A stretch of 64,000 nucleotides of DNA from assembly GCA_000967895.1 (NCBI GenBank), contig FO203512.1, positions 473,582-537,581 of the forward strand, in the 5' to 3' direction. Source of the DNA: Oleispira antarctica RB-8 (GTDB lineage: Bacteria > Pseudomonadota > Gammaproteobacteria > Pseudomonadales > Oceanobacteraceae). Positions 9,833-19,538 of the stretch are shown here, piece after piece. A model generated the notes under the pieces. That model was given only the letters and a program-made list of their open reading frames with translations. It was not told where the DNA came from and ran no database searches. Position numbers and translations under genes: made by a program. The stretch's first letter is position 1; each line of letters begins with the position of its first letter.

Positions 9833-10305
9833 TGTCGGCTAGAGCTTATATCTTTTTAATATTCACCCTTTGTATTGGGTTTATTTTACAGTACTTTCCG
9901 CTGGTCGATTTTATGGATTGGTTTGTACCTGAGTGGGTACTCATGATCTTTGTTTTCTGGCAGCTTCAGGCTCCTAAGTTAATTAACTTCTGGTGGGTGT
10001 GGCCATTAGGATTACTGCTAGATGTGCAGCAAGGCATTCCATTAGGTAGCTCAGTGGTTGGTTTTGCGGTTGTATTGTATGTGCTTCAGCTTATGTACCA
10101 GCGCTTAAGAGTTTTTAATGTTGCTCAGCAAGCGGGTGTTATCTTTTTATTATTATGTTGTTACCAGCTCGTAGTTTATTGGGTGATGGTCGCGACAGGT
10201 GACATGCATAAACCTTTATCTTTATGGCTACCAGCCTTAGTCAGCGCACTCGTCTGGCCTTGGTTATATCTGCTGTTATCTAATACCTATCAAAAGTTGA
10301 GATAA
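9832..10305 (+). CDS. mreD: Rod-shape-determining protein MreD
   Basis: This very hydrophobic protein of about 157 residues has some five membrane segments and the family motif PLGLLLDVQQGIPLGSS. The ATG at 9832 overlaps the mreC stop and has a GGGAG ribosome-binding site 8 bp upstream. The in-frame ATG at 9817 is less well placed. MreD completes the MreBCD elongation complex. Confidence 0.92.
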   Translation: MSARAYIFLIFTLCIGFILQYFPLVDFMDWFVPEWVLMIFVFWQLQAPKLINFWWVWPLGLLLDVQQGIPLGSSVVGFAVVLYVLQLMYQRLRVFNVAQQAGVIFLLLCCYQLVVYWVMVATGDMHKPLSLWLPALVSALVWPWLYLLLSNTYQKLR

Positions 10306-10309
10306 TGCT

Positions 10310-10903
10310 ATGTCGCAATCCCTTGTGCTAGCGTCTACATCACCTCGACGCAAAGAATTACTGCAGCAAATCGGCGTAGCTTTTACGCAGCTAAGTATTG
10401 ATATCAATGAAGATGTCGCTTTGGCAGAAGAACCCGAGCAGTATGTTTTGCGTTTAGCCAAAGAAAAAGCCGCGGCCGGATTTGGATTATTATCAACCAC
10501 AGAAAAATTAACTAAGGTTATCTTAGCCGCCGATACGACCGTGGTATGCGATGGTCAGATCTTGGCTAAGCCTGAGTCTTTGAGTCATTCAAAAGAAATT
10601 TTAACAAAGCTTTCAGGGCGTGAGCATATCGTCATGAGTGCTGTAGGTCTGCACAGTCAGGATAAAATCCTGCAAAAAGTTGTCACAACCAAAGTGAGAT
10701 TTCGGAACATATCCGATGCTGAAATTGACGCTTATTGGCATAGCGGTGAGCCTCAGGATAAAGCCGGTAGCTATGGCATTCAAGGGCTTGGTGCTGTTTT
10801 TGTCGAATCTATTACGGGCAGTTATAGCAACGTTGTCGGCTTGCCCCTGTGCGAAACTGCACAGTTACTCAACCAATTCAATATAGCATTTTGGCAATTA
10901 TGA
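10310..10903 (+). CDS. maf: Maf-family nucleotide pyrophosphatase, YhdE type
   Basis: The 197-residue protein starts SLVLASTSPRRKELLQQIG, the Maf phosphate-binding signature, and has the KAGSYGIQGLG motif near residue 150. The SPRRKELL form resembles the YhdE subgroup, which hydrolyses dTTP/UTP and modified pyrimidine nucleotides in house-cleaning. It lies 4 bp after mreD, and its stop overlaps the rng start (ATGA). Confidence 0.93.
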   Translation: MSQSLVLASTSPRRKELLQQIGVAFTQLSIDINEDVALAEEPEQYVLRLAKEKAAAGFGLLSTTEKLTKVILAADTTVVCDGQILAKPESLSHSKEILTKLSGREHIVMSAVGLHSQDKILQKVVTTKVRFRNISDAEIDAYWHSGEPQDKAGSYGIQGLGAVFVESITGSYSNVVGLPLCETAQLLNQFNIAFWQL

Positions 10904-12351
10904 AAGCAGAGATATTAATAAACGTTACCCCAACAGAAACCCGAGTCACCGTGGTGGAAAATGGCGTGCTGCAAGAAGTCTTTATTGAACGTGAACACTT
11001 ACGCGGCTTAGTGGGTAATGTTTATAAAGGGAAGGTTGTTAGGGTACTGCCGGGCATGCAAGCGGCTTTTGTTGATATTGGCTTGGAGAGAGCGGGTTTT
11101 ATTCATGCGTCGGATATTATTGGCGGTGATGCACAAACTCCTATTATGAGCTTGTTGCACGAAGGGCAAAAGTTAGTCGTTCAAGTAACTAAAGATCCTA
11201 TTTCTAGTAAAGGTGCGCGTTTAACCAATCAGCTTGCCATTCCATCACGCTATTTGGTGTATATGCCCGATACGGATCATGTTGGTGTTTCGCAACGCAT
11301 TGACGGCACTGAAGAGCGCGATCGTTTACGCGCTTTGGTGGCCGCTAGTATTAAAAATGAAGCGCTTACGGGTAAAGGTGGTTTCATTCTTCGTACCGCC
11401 GCTGAAGGTGCGGGCGAAGAAGAAATTAATGCCGATACTCGTTATTTAAAACGCTTGTGGGTTACATTAGGTGAGCGCCTAAAGGGCGCGAAAGTCCCCA
11501 GCTTAGTGTATGACGAACTGCCTTTGTTTTTGCGGACAATGCGAGACTATTCACGCCCGGAAATCACCCGTGTTCTTATCGATTCAAAAGAGACGTATCA
11601 GCGTATTGAAAAATTTGTTGAACAGTTTGTGCCAGAGATTTTACCGCAGTTAGAATACTATCCAGGCCCGCGTCCTATTTTAGATCTTTATGGTGTTGAG
11701 GATGAAATGCAGCGGGCGCTAGAGCGCAAAGTGCCGCTAAAATCCGGTGGCTACTTGGTGATCGATCAAACCGAAGCAATGACGACTATTGATGTGAATA
11801 CGGGAGCTTTTGTTGGTCGCCGCAACCTTGAAGAAACCATCTTCAAAACCAACTTAGAAGCTGCGACCGCCATTGGACGCCAACTAAGACTGCGTAATCT
11901 TGGGGGTATTATTATTCTAGATTTTATCGACATGATGGATGTTGAGCATCAGCGCCAAGTGCATCGCATGTTAGAGAAAGTCTTAGAAAAGGATCATGCA
12001 AAAACAAAAATTAGCGGAGTCTCAGATCTTGGTTTAGTTGAAATGACGCGTAAGAGAACTCGAGAAAGCTTAGGGCAGATGCTCACAGAGGCTTGTGCGT
12101 GTTGTGATGGTCGCGGTACGGTTAAAACTGCAGAAACTATTTGCTACGATATCTTCCGTGAAATTTTACGAGAAGAGCGCGCTTACGATGCCAGTTGTTA
12201 TCTTGTCTTAGCATCGACGGCAGTGATCGATCGATTGTTAGATGAAGACTCAAGCAGCTTGGCTGACTTGGAAGCTTTTATGGGAAAAACCATCAAGCTG
12301 CAGGTTGAATCCAATTATACGCAGGATCAGTATGATATCGTTTTACCTTAA
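10900..12351 (+). CDS. rng: Ribonuclease G
   Basis: The ATG at 10900 overlaps the maf stop and gives the standard N-terminus MKAEILINVTPTETRVTVVENG (483 residues). An S1 domain follows (NVYKGKVVRVLPGMQAAFVDIG). The DNase-I-like catalytic part has TTIDVNTGAFVGRR and IIILDFIDMMD (the Mg2+ acids), and there is a zinc-link motif CACCDGRG. RNase G matures 16S rRNA and degrades some mRNAs. It belongs to the mreBCD-maf-rng unit. Confidence 0.96.
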   Translation: MKAEILINVTPTETRVTVVENGVLQEVFIEREHLRGLVGNVYKGKVVRVLPGMQAAFVDIGLERAGFIHASDIIGGDAQTPIMSLLHEGQKLVVQVTKDPISSKGARLTNQLAIPSRYLVYMPDTDHVGVSQRIDGTEERDRLRALVAASIKNEALTGKGGFILRTAAEGAGEEEINADTRYLKRLWVTLGERLKGAKVPSLVYDELPLFLRTMRDYSRPEITRVLIDSKETYQRIEKFVEQFVPEILPQLEYYPGPRPILDLYGVEDEMQRALERKVPLKSGGYLVIDQTEAMTTIDVNTGAFVGRRNLEETIFKTNLEAATAIGRQLRLRNLGGIIILDFIDMMDVEHQRQVHRMLEKVLEKDHAKTKISGVSDLGLVEMTRKRTRESLGQMLTEACACCDGRGTVKTAETICYDIFREILREERAYDASCYLVLASTAVIDRLLDEDSSSLADLEAFMGKTIKLQVESNYTQDQYDIVLP

Positions 12352-12366
12352 CCAACGCGGTTTATC

Positions 12367-15300
12367 ATGATACGCGGGTTGAGATTTATTTGGACTCAGC
12401 TCTGGCTGACAGGTGTTGTGTGCTTAGTGTTACTTGCGCTCTATACCAGCTTGGGTCGACAGTTGATTCCACTGGTTGAAACCTTAGAGCTGGATGTTGA
12501 AAAAGTACTCTCTGAGCAGCTCGGCGTGGTCGTTGATATTGAGTCGATAACGGGAGATTGGGTTTGGTTCTCTCCGCGGATACAAGTTAACAATATCCAG
12601 CTAGGCGACCCTGAGCAGGGGTTAAAAATACAGCGTTTAGAAGCCAAGCTGGATGTTAGTGCGAGCCTTTTCTATCGCGTTCCCGTCTTTGATCAAATCG
12701 ATATTGCTGGTGTGAAATTACCCTTTTCTCAAGATGAACAAGGCAACTGGTCTCTGAGTCATTTTTTATTAGCTTCCGGTGATAGCAGTAAAACAAAGCA
12801 AGATTTTTGGGCGGGTGATAAACCGCTTTGGTTGGAATTGCTCGGCCAGCAAGGAGAAATCCATTTATACAATTGGCAAGTTTCCATTCAAACTCATGAT
12901 CAAGTTGTAAAAGATATTACAATTTTAGACCTGCGCTTACGTAATAAAGGTTTGAAGCATTGGTTAGAAGGTGAAGTTCAACTAGGTGAAAGTGCTGCAC
13001 GATTAACCACTCAGTTTGAAGTTGAGGGAGATCTGTGGGATTTCAGCGACCATAACGGCAAAGGATATTTGCAGTTAGCGACTCAGCCATGGGAGCCTTG
13101 GATTCCCAAGTACAGCTCTGATTGGCAAGTTGAAAAACTCATGGCAGGTGCGCGCCTATGGGTAGACGTAGAAGATGGTCGTATAGATAGTCTCGATGGC
13201 TATATCGATTTACCTGAATTTTCTTTATTAAAAAATAATGATGAACAGTCTAAAGACATCAGCTTTCGTGATGGACGAATTACGTTAGCGGGGCGACGCA
13301 GTGATGATGAGTGGCACCTTTGGTTTGATAGTGACGTTGATTGGCTTTCGGACATTACACCGCCCAAACCCAATGGACGCATTAGTTGGTTGCCGAATCT
13401 TTCGGGTGGTTTGCAGCTAGCATTAAACAAAATTGATTTAGCGCAAACAGCTTTTTGGCTGCAAGACTTTAAAGTTTTGCCAGAAAAATATCTGCAATAT
13501 ATTACTAACTTACAGCCGATCGGTTTGGTCGAGCAAGTAAGAATTAATATGATCCCAGAGCAACAGTGGGCGTGGGGAGTGAGTCTTGATCTTACAGAAG
13601 CCAGTATTCAGGGCTGGAAAGGCATTCCTACGGTTGAGAATTTAACGGCTACGCTGGATTTTGATGCAAAGAAGGGCGTGCTTAAAACTCAGGGTATTGA
13701 TGCTCTACTGCACTTTCCAGATTTATATACCGATGGTTGGCCATTAACGGATTTTAAAAGTGACATCTTTTGGCAAATTGATCCGGAATATCTAAGATTA
13801 GTCGCCCCAAGTTTGCGCGCAAAGTATCAGCAAACAAGTCTGAATGGCAGCTTTTCACTGTACACGCCGCTCAAAGAAACGCTTATGGAGCCGCAGTTAA
13901 ATCTATTGCTGGGTATTCAAAATCTCGAACTGGTTGATCAGCAGGTTTTTGTGCCTAAAGATGTCGCAGTCGGTGTTTCTAATTGGCTGAATGAAAATAT
14001 AAAATCGGGTCAGGCGACTCAAGCCAGCTTTTTATACTCCAGCAGTTTAGCGTCGGAGTTGCCCGAAAATAGCCAAACGGTTCAGCTTTATGCTGACATT
14101 CTAAAGGCCGACTTAACCTACCTTGCAGGCTGGCCAGAGGTTTCTCAAGTAAAAGCGAACCTTATGGTGGATGTGCCTAATGTCGATGTCTGGGTACATA
14201 AAGGTACAACGTTAGGCGGCGAACTACTTCCTAACAGTACACAGGTTAAAGTGCGTCGCGATAGTGAGGAAACTACCTGGATAACATTACGTGGCGCGCT
14301 AGCCGGTGATGCGAGTGAGGGTATTAAATACTTTTCTGAAACACCGTTGAAAGAACAAGTCGCAGGGGTATTTGATTTTTGGCAAGTGAAGGGAGCAATA
14401 GAAAGTGAATTGTATGCACACATTCCATTATCTGAAAATGATGATAAAAAAGAATTAAGTATTCGCGTTAATAGTCAGTTGAGTGATGTTGATATTGCGA
14501 TGACGGACCTCGGTTTATCTTTTGACAATATCAACGGTATGATCGAATTTGATTCCGATTTAGGACTCACCGCTAAGGCGATACAGGCGAATGTATTTGC
14601 GGGATTAGCCACTGCGGATATCACGTCCACAAAAGAAGCCGCAGGGTTTGATATTCATATTAACGCCCATGGCAAAGCGAAAACTGACGCAATCAAAACA
14701 TGGCTGCCGCTCTTTATGCTTAAACCTGTCAGCGGCGAGTTGAACTACACCTTGGATTTTAATATTCGACCGGTTGAGCGTGGCGGATTGTTATTAAATA
14801 TTGCCAGTGATTTACGCGGTATTAATATCGATGCGCCTTTACCTTTCGCGAAGCAAGATGACCAAGTATTACCCTTTAGTATGTCGGTTAAAAAAACCCG
14901 TGATTTACGTATAGACTTCCGCTATGGAGAACTGGCGAATGGCGTCGTGGCAATGGAAGACGGTGAACTGAAACGTGGACAGATTTATTTAGGGACTACG
15001 CAAACGTATTTACCCAGTGATGATGGTTTAAGCATCGTTGGAAACATACCGCATGAGCTGGATGCAAAAGCGTGGTGGGAATTTTGGAATCACATCAAAC
15101 CAGAGCCTAGTGATACACAGGGTGAAGAAAAGAAAAAGACTGCTGTGCTAACTCACATTGATTTATCAGCACCAGAAGTCAATGTTTGGCAACAGATGAT
15201 GGGGCCTAGCCACATTACGGGTAATTATAAATGGAACCAGTGGGACTTCATTTTAGACAGTGAGTTAATAAAAGGTAAAATTAATCTACCCGACGACATG

Positions 15301-16329
15301 GCCACTCATGCGATCGTAATGGACTTGGATTACATACACTTGCCTGTTACGGCTGGTGGTACAAATGATGAAACAAAATTTGGTGCTGCAAACACGGTTG
15401 ATCCATTAAAAGATTTTGATCCACGCTCGATTCCTAGTATTGATATGACGGTGGCAGAAATATTTTTCGGAACTCGAAACTTTGGGCGTTGGGATATGAC
15501 CATGCGTCAAGAGGAGGAGCTCACCAAGATTCATATTAATGACTCTCTAACGAAAAATTTAGTCATTAAAGGTGATATTGACTGGCGAAAAGACGAGCAA
15601 GGACATAGCACGCATTTAAATTTATTACGGATAGAAACCGATAACTTAGGCGATAGTCAGCGAGCTTTTCGTAAAGTGGCTTCTATTGAGGCTAAGAGTG
15701 CTAAGTTTGATACCGATTTAAAATGGCGAGGTTCACCCGCAGGCTTTAACTACGGAACATTAACTGGGCTGACGAAAGTAAGTATCAAAAAAGGCGTATT
15801 AATCAGTGATAATACCGGTGCGCTAAAAGCATTTGGCGTCTTAAACTTCAACTCTATTAGCCGCCGCTTGCAGCTCGATTTTTCTGACTTATATGAAGCA
15901 GGGGTGGTGTTCGATGTATTAAAAACCCGCTTATCGATTGCCGATGGGGTAGTGACGTTTGCCGACCCATTATTGATTGACGGTCCTTCGGCTAAGTTTC
16001 AATCAAGTGGTACGGTAAATTTTAATACCGATGAGATAAATCAAAAGCTGGTAGTTACCTTTCCAATTACCAGTAGTTTACCCCTAGTGGCTGTATTGGC
16101 AGGGTTTGCACCGCAAATAGCGGGAGCAATTTACGTAACAGAAAAATTGATTGGCGAAGAGTTAGAGCGATTTACCAGCGCCAGCTATACCGTCAGTGGT
16201 ACGATCGAAAACCCTAAAATGAAAATTGATCAAGCGTTTGATAATGCGTTAGAGGGCAAAAAAAGCCGCAGCTTTAAGGATCGATTTTTAGATATTTTTG
16301 GTCTAGGAGGAGATGACGACGATGACTGA
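12367..16329 (+). CDS. yhdP: YhdP-family AsmA-like phospholipid transport protein
   Basis: This 1320-residue protein has one N-terminal membrane segment (about residues 10-30) and a very long repetitive beta-rich periplasmic body, including the DUF3971 and AsmA-like C-terminal regions (FNTDEINQKLVVTFPITSSLPLVAVLAGFAPQIAGAIYV). In Escherichia coli YhdP and its paralogues bridge the inner and outer membranes and move phospholipids outward. It ends in an acidic run (GGDDDDD) whose coding DNA also holds the ribosome-binding site and start of the next gene. Confidence 0.94.
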   Translation: MIRGLRFIWTQLWLTGVVCLVLLALYTSLGRQLIPLVETLELDVEKVLSEQLGVVVDIESITGDWVWFSPRIQVNNIQLGDPEQGLKIQRLEAKLDVSASLFYRVPVFDQIDIAGVKLPFSQDEQGNWSLSHFLLASGDSSKTKQDFWAGDKPLWLELLGQQGEIHLYNWQVSIQTHDQVVKDITILDLRLRNKGLKHWLEGEVQLGESAARLTTQFEVEGDLWDFSDHNGKGYLQLATQPWEPWIPKYSSDWQVEKLMAGARLWVDVEDGRIDSLDGYIDLPEFSLLKNNDEQSKDISFRDGRITLAGRRSDDEWHLWFDSDVDWLSDITPPKPNGRISWLPNLSGGLQLALNKIDLAQTAFWLQDFKVLPEKYLQYITNLQPIGLVEQVRINMIPEQQWAWGVSLDLTEASIQGWKGIPTVENLTATLDFDAKKGVLKTQGIDALLHFPDLYTDGWPLTDFKSDIFWQIDPEYLRLVAPSLRAKYQQTSLNGSFSLYTPLKETLMEPQLNLLLGIQNLELVDQQVFVPKDVAVGVSNWLNENIKSGQATQASFLYSSSLASELPENSQTVQLYADILKADLTYLAGWPEVSQVKANLMVDVPNVDVWVHKGTTLGGELLPNSTQVKVRRDSEETTWITLRGALAGDASEGIKYFSETPLKEQVAGVFDFWQVKGAIESELYAHIPLSENDDKKELSIRVNSQLSDVDIAMTDLGLSFDNINGMIEFDSDLGLTAKAIQANVFAGLATADITSTKEAAGFDIHINAHGKAKTDAIKTWLPLFMLKPVSGELNYTLDFNIRPVERGGLLLNIASDLRGINIDAPLPFAKQDDQVLPFSMSVKKTRDLRIDFRYGELANGVVAMEDGELKRGQIYLGTTQTYLPSDDGLSIVGNIPHELDAKAWWEFWNHIKPEPSDTQGEEKKKTAVLTHIDLSAPEVNVWQQMMGPSHITGNYKWNQWDFILDSELIKGKINLPDDMATHAIVMDLDYIHLPVTAGGTNDETKFGAANTVDPLKDFDPRSIPSIDMTVAEIFFGTRNFGRWDMTMRQEEELTKIHINDSLTKNLVIKGDIDWRKDEQGHSTHLNLLRIETDNLGDSQRAFRKVASIEAKSAKFDTDLKWRGSPAGFNYGTLTGLTKVSIKKGVLISDNTGALKAFGVLNFNSISRRLQLDFSDLYEAGVVFDVLKTRLSIADGVVTFADPLLIDGPSAKFQSSGTVNFNTDEINQKLVVTFPITSSLPLVAVLAGFAPQIAGAIYVTEKLIGEELERFTSASYTVSGTIENPKMKIDQAFDNALEGKKSRSFKDRFLDIFGLGGDDDDD

Positions 16330-17170
16330 TATGAAGACTAATGATTCAAAAAAGCTAACCGCCAAATTAGCGGCCATACAAATCACAACGGGGCTAAATG
16401 TTGAAAAAAACTTAGCGGCTGTTGAATTACAAATACAAGCCGCCGCCAAACAAGGCGCTAATATTATTGCGTTACCAGAAGTTTTTGCGTGTTACGACAG
16501 TCAAAAATATTTAGCACTGGGACGGCAAGAAATAACAGTACTGGGGACGTTACGCAGCCGAATGTCGGCTTGGGCAAAAAATAATAAGGTCTATCTTATT
16601 GGTGGCACCATCCCTGTGTTAGACCCGCAAACGAGCAAGGTGTATCCGCGGTGCTATTTTTATAATGATGAAGGTGAAGAGCTGGGATATTACGATAAAC
16701 TTCATTTGTTCGATGTTGATGTCGATGATGCTCAAGGACGCTATCGTGAATCGGATATGTTTTTATCCGGAGATGAAATAAAGGTCTTTCCAACACCTTA
16801 TGGCAATGTCGGTTTAACGATTTGTTATGACCTTCGCTTTCCTTATCTGTTTGACCACTTGCGAAAAGCAGGCGCCGATATTATTTCAGTGGTGGCTGCG
16901 TTTACTGAGACCACAGGAAAAGCACACTGGCAGACATTATTACAAGCTCGAGCGATTGAACAGCAGTGCTATGTGTTAGCGGCGAATCAGTGGGGGCAGC
17001 ACGATGATAAACGCCGTACCTTTGGTCACTCTATGGTGATTTCTCCGTGGGGAGAAATATTAGATCAGTTGCCTACCGGGCAGGGGATCGCAATTGCAGA
17101 AATAGATTTATCTGAGGTTGAGCGCATTCGACGGAAAATGCCGATTGCGAACCATCAACGCACGTTGTAA
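16322..17170 (+). CDS. Carbon-nitrogen hydrolase, Nit1-like (probable deaminated-glutathione amidase)
   Basis: The nitrilase-superfamily triad is visible as Glu in IIALPEVFA, Lys in YYDKLHLFDV and Cys in LTICYDLRFP. Family resemblance to Nit1/YbeM-type enzymes suggests repair of deaminated glutathione; the substrate is inference. Three in-frame ATGs (16313, 16322, 16331) are possible. 16322 lies about 9 bp after the AGGAGGAG ribosome-binding site, while 16313 would be too close. It overlaps the end of yhdP. In Pseudomonas the next gene is usually tldD, which is absent here. Confidence 0.9.
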   Translation: MTDMKTNDSKKLTAKLAAIQITTGLNVEKNLAAVELQIQAAAKQGANIIALPEVFACYDSQKYLALGRQEITVLGTLRSRMSAWAKNNKVYLIGGTIPVLDPQTSKVYPRCYFYNDEGEELGYYDKLHLFDVDVDDAQGRYRESDMFLSGDEIKVFPTPYGNVGLTICYDLRFPYLFDHLRKAGADIISVVAAFTETTGKAHWQTLLQARAIEQQCYVLAANQWGQHDDKRRTFGHSMVISPWGEILDQLPTGQGIAIAEIDLSEVERIRRKMPIANHQRTL

Positions 17171-17206
17171 ATACGAGCCTGCTGATTCGCAATGGGAGAG
17201 CGATGA

Positions 17207-17740
17207 TTAATCGTCTTTTTGGTTGTACTGTTCTTTAATAGCTTGAAACAAGTTTTTATAGTTGCTGCCTGCTTTTGGCGGCTCAGTACTCATCTCTTTC
17301 GCGGCGTTACGAATTAAGGTCCGCAAGTGCTGTCGATTAACGCTAGGGAACTGCTCGATAAAATCAACGATAGCATCAGGATCTTTAACCAAACGAGTAC
17401 GCCATTGTTCTTGCTGGCCAGTCACTCGACCGTAAGCCTCTGTGGAAGGGTCTAATAAGTCCAACGCTTCACGAACGGCTTCGATATCTTCGCTACGAAT
17501 AAGGCGGCCAATGTATTGCATGTGACGACGCATCGCTTCGTTTTTACCGACGCGTTCTGTTTCCCGTACCGCAGCTTTCATCATTTCAGAAAGCGGAAGT
17601 TCCATGGCTTTTTTACGTGGTAGAGCAACAATACGCTCACCCAGCTCTTGCAGTTCTATCATGTCGCGTTTCATTTCTGATTTGCTGACAATCTCGTATT
17701 CAATTTCTTCCGCGAACGGATCTTTCTTTTTCTTGGCCAT
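17207..17740 (-). CDS. yjgA: YjgA/DarP ribosome-associated protein (DUF615)
   Basis: The 177-residue protein matches DUF615 through its length: an acidic N-terminus, LPLSEMMKAAVRETERVGKNEAMRRHMQYIGRLIR and RTLIRNAAKEMS. Members associate with large-subunit assembly intermediates. It is convergent with the nitrilase gene and lies downstream of mgtE on the same strand. Confidence 0.93.
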   Translation of the reverse strand: MAKKKKDPFAEEIEYEIVSKSEMKRDMIELQELGERIVALPRKKAMELPLSEMMKAAVRETERVGKNEAMRRHMQYIGRLIRSEDIEAVREALDLLDPSTEAYGRVTGQQEQWRTRLVKDPDAIVDFIEQFPSVNRQHLRTLIRNAAKEMSTEPPKAGSNYKNLFQAIKEQYNQKDD

Positions 17741-17754
17741 GATAAAGCTGCCTT

Positions 17755-19110
17755 TTATAAATAAAGTATACTGGCTAAACCTAAGAAGGAGAAGAAACCT
17801 ACAACGTCAGTAATGGTTGTAAGTATCACGCCTCCCGCGAGCGCAGGATCAATGCTCTGGCGTTTCAGTATAATAGGAAGCGCTGCTCCACTAAGAACAG
17901 CGACAACTAAGTTAATAATAATAGCAGCGGCAATAATGCCTGCTAATAAAGCGTCGTTAAACCAAAACAGTGTTATGCCTCCAATAACAGCAGCCCATAA
18001 CAGACCGTTGAAAAAGCCAACCGCTAATTCTCGATTTAATAGCCAGCCTATATTGCCGCTACTGATGTGTCCTAATGCTTGACCACGAATCACTAAAGTT
18101 AAAACTTGGCTCCCTGCAATACCGCCCATACTGGCAACAATGGGCATAAGTACCGCAAGTGCGACTAAGCGTTCAATAGTGTCGCTGAATAACCCGATCA
18201 CAGCCGATGCAATGAAAGCGGTTATTAAATTAATTCCCAACCAAACAGCGCGACGACGCCCAGTTTTAAAGGCGGGTGCAAACGTATCTTCTTCTTCATC
18301 TAAACCCGCCATACTCATCATTGAGTGGTCGGCGGTATCTCGAATAACATCAACCACGTCATCAATGGTAATACGGCCAATCAGTTTTCCGTGATTATCG
18401 ATAACCGGCGCGGAAACTAAATCGTGACGTTCGAAGATCTTTGCCACATCTTCTTCGTCGAGTGATGCATGGATAATTTGAGTATCCGTTGTCATCACTT
18501 CACGTACGGTTTGGTTTAGGTCACTCACCAATAATTTATTGATGGGTAAAATGCCAATGAACTCGTTATTGCGGTTAATGACCAACAAATTATCAGTCAT
18601 TTCAGGCAGAGAACGATGGCGTCGCAAATAGCGCAAAACAACGTCCAGGGTGACATCCGCACGGACTGTCACCGTATCGGTGTTCATCAAGCCGCCAGCA
18701 CTGTCTTCTGGATAGCAAAGAACAGCCTCTAAACGACTTCTGTTTTCACTGTCCATGCCTCGCAGCACGTCATTACTTTGTTTCTCGGGCAACTGCTGTA
18801 ATAAATCGACGACGTCATCGGTATCAAGTTCTGACGTAAGGTCGACGAGTTGCTCAGTGCTCATCTCATTTAAGAAATCGGCACTGATCTCATCACTTAG
18901 ATGTTGAAGAATTTCACCTTCATTTTCTGTTTCAACCAACTCCCACAGCATTTTTCTGACTTTAGGAGGGGATGACTCAATGAGGTGAGCAACTTCAGCG
19001 GGTGCTAAGCCGATATTGATTGTGCGTTTTACTTCTTGCAGACCACCGCTTTCAAGCGCGGCATTAATGCTATGCAGTTTTGCTTTCGCGCGTTGATTTT
19101 GTTGGCCCAT
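17755..19110 (-). CDS. mgtE: MgtE-type magnesium transporter
   Basis: The 451-residue protein has the MgtE order: an N-terminal acidic helical domain (about residues 30-130, containing DVVDLLQQLPE), two CBS domains (about residues 135-260) and five C-terminal membrane helices containing VASMGGIAGSQVLTLVIRGQALG. The cytosolic domains sense Mg2+ and gate the pore. It precedes yjgA on the minus strand with a 14-bp gap and may be cotranscribed with it. Confidence 0.95.
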   Translation of the reverse strand: MGQQNQRAKAKLHSINAALESGGLQEVKRTINIGLAPAEVAHLIESSPPKVRKMLWELVETENEGEILQHLSDEISADFLNEMSTEQLVDLTSELDTDDVVDLLQQLPEKQSNDVLRGMDSENRSRLEAVLCYPEDSAGGLMNTDTVTVRADVTLDVVLRYLRRHRSLPEMTDNLLVINRNNEFIGILPINKLLVSDLNQTVREVMTTDTQIIHASLDEEDVAKIFERHDLVSAPVIDNHGKLIGRITIDDVVDVIRDTADHSMMSMAGLDEEEDTFAPAFKTGRRRAVWLGINLITAFIASAVIGLFSDTIERLVALAVLMPIVASMGGIAGSQVLTLVIRGQALGHISSGNIGWLLNRELAVGFFNGLLWAAVIGGITLFWFNDALLAGIIAAAIIINLVVAVLSGAALPIILKRQSIDPALAGGVILTTITDVVGFFSFLGLASILYL

Positions 19111-19268
19111 AGCGCCGCTCTTATTAAATGAGGATAACAGAAGGGTAATGCGCTTATTCTAGCTGGTAAAGCGTCAGTATGCTATCTGGACATGTTGGGA
19201 GGAGAGAAAAATTTTGAGCTAACCGGCTGTTTTTAAAGTGATATTCAGGGTTTTTAAGAATAGAGGGG

Positions 19269-19538
19269 CTATTCGTCTTCGTCAAAGCGGCGGTTAATTA
19301 AATCAAGGACCGCTGCGCAGGCTTGGTCTTGGTCATGTCCTTCAATCTCTAAGCAAAGCTCAGTACCTTTGCAGGCGGCTAACATCATGACCGCCATAAT
19401 GCTTTTAGCATCGGCCATTTGTGTTTCATGACCTATTTTAATTTGGCTAGAAAACGACGAGGCCGTAGTCACGAGCTTTGAAGCAGCGCGGGCATGCAGT
19501 CCGAGCTTATTTATAATGAGCGTATTGGTTTTAATCAT
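19269..19538 (-). CDS. ptsO: Phosphocarrier NPr of the nitrogen PTS
   Basis: The 89-residue HPr-like protein has its phosphorylatable histidine at His15 (KLGLHARAAS) and the regulatory-serine region ADAKSIMAVMMLA. It passes phosphate from EI-Ntr to PtsN. The start overlaps the rapZ stop by 4 bp, in the usual rpoN-hpf-ptsN-rapZ-ptsO order. Confidence 0.95.
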   Translation of the reverse strand: MIKTNTLIINKLGLHARAASKLVTTASSFSSQIKIGHETQMADAKSIMAVMMLAACKGTELCLEIEGHDQDQACAAVLDLINRRFDEDE

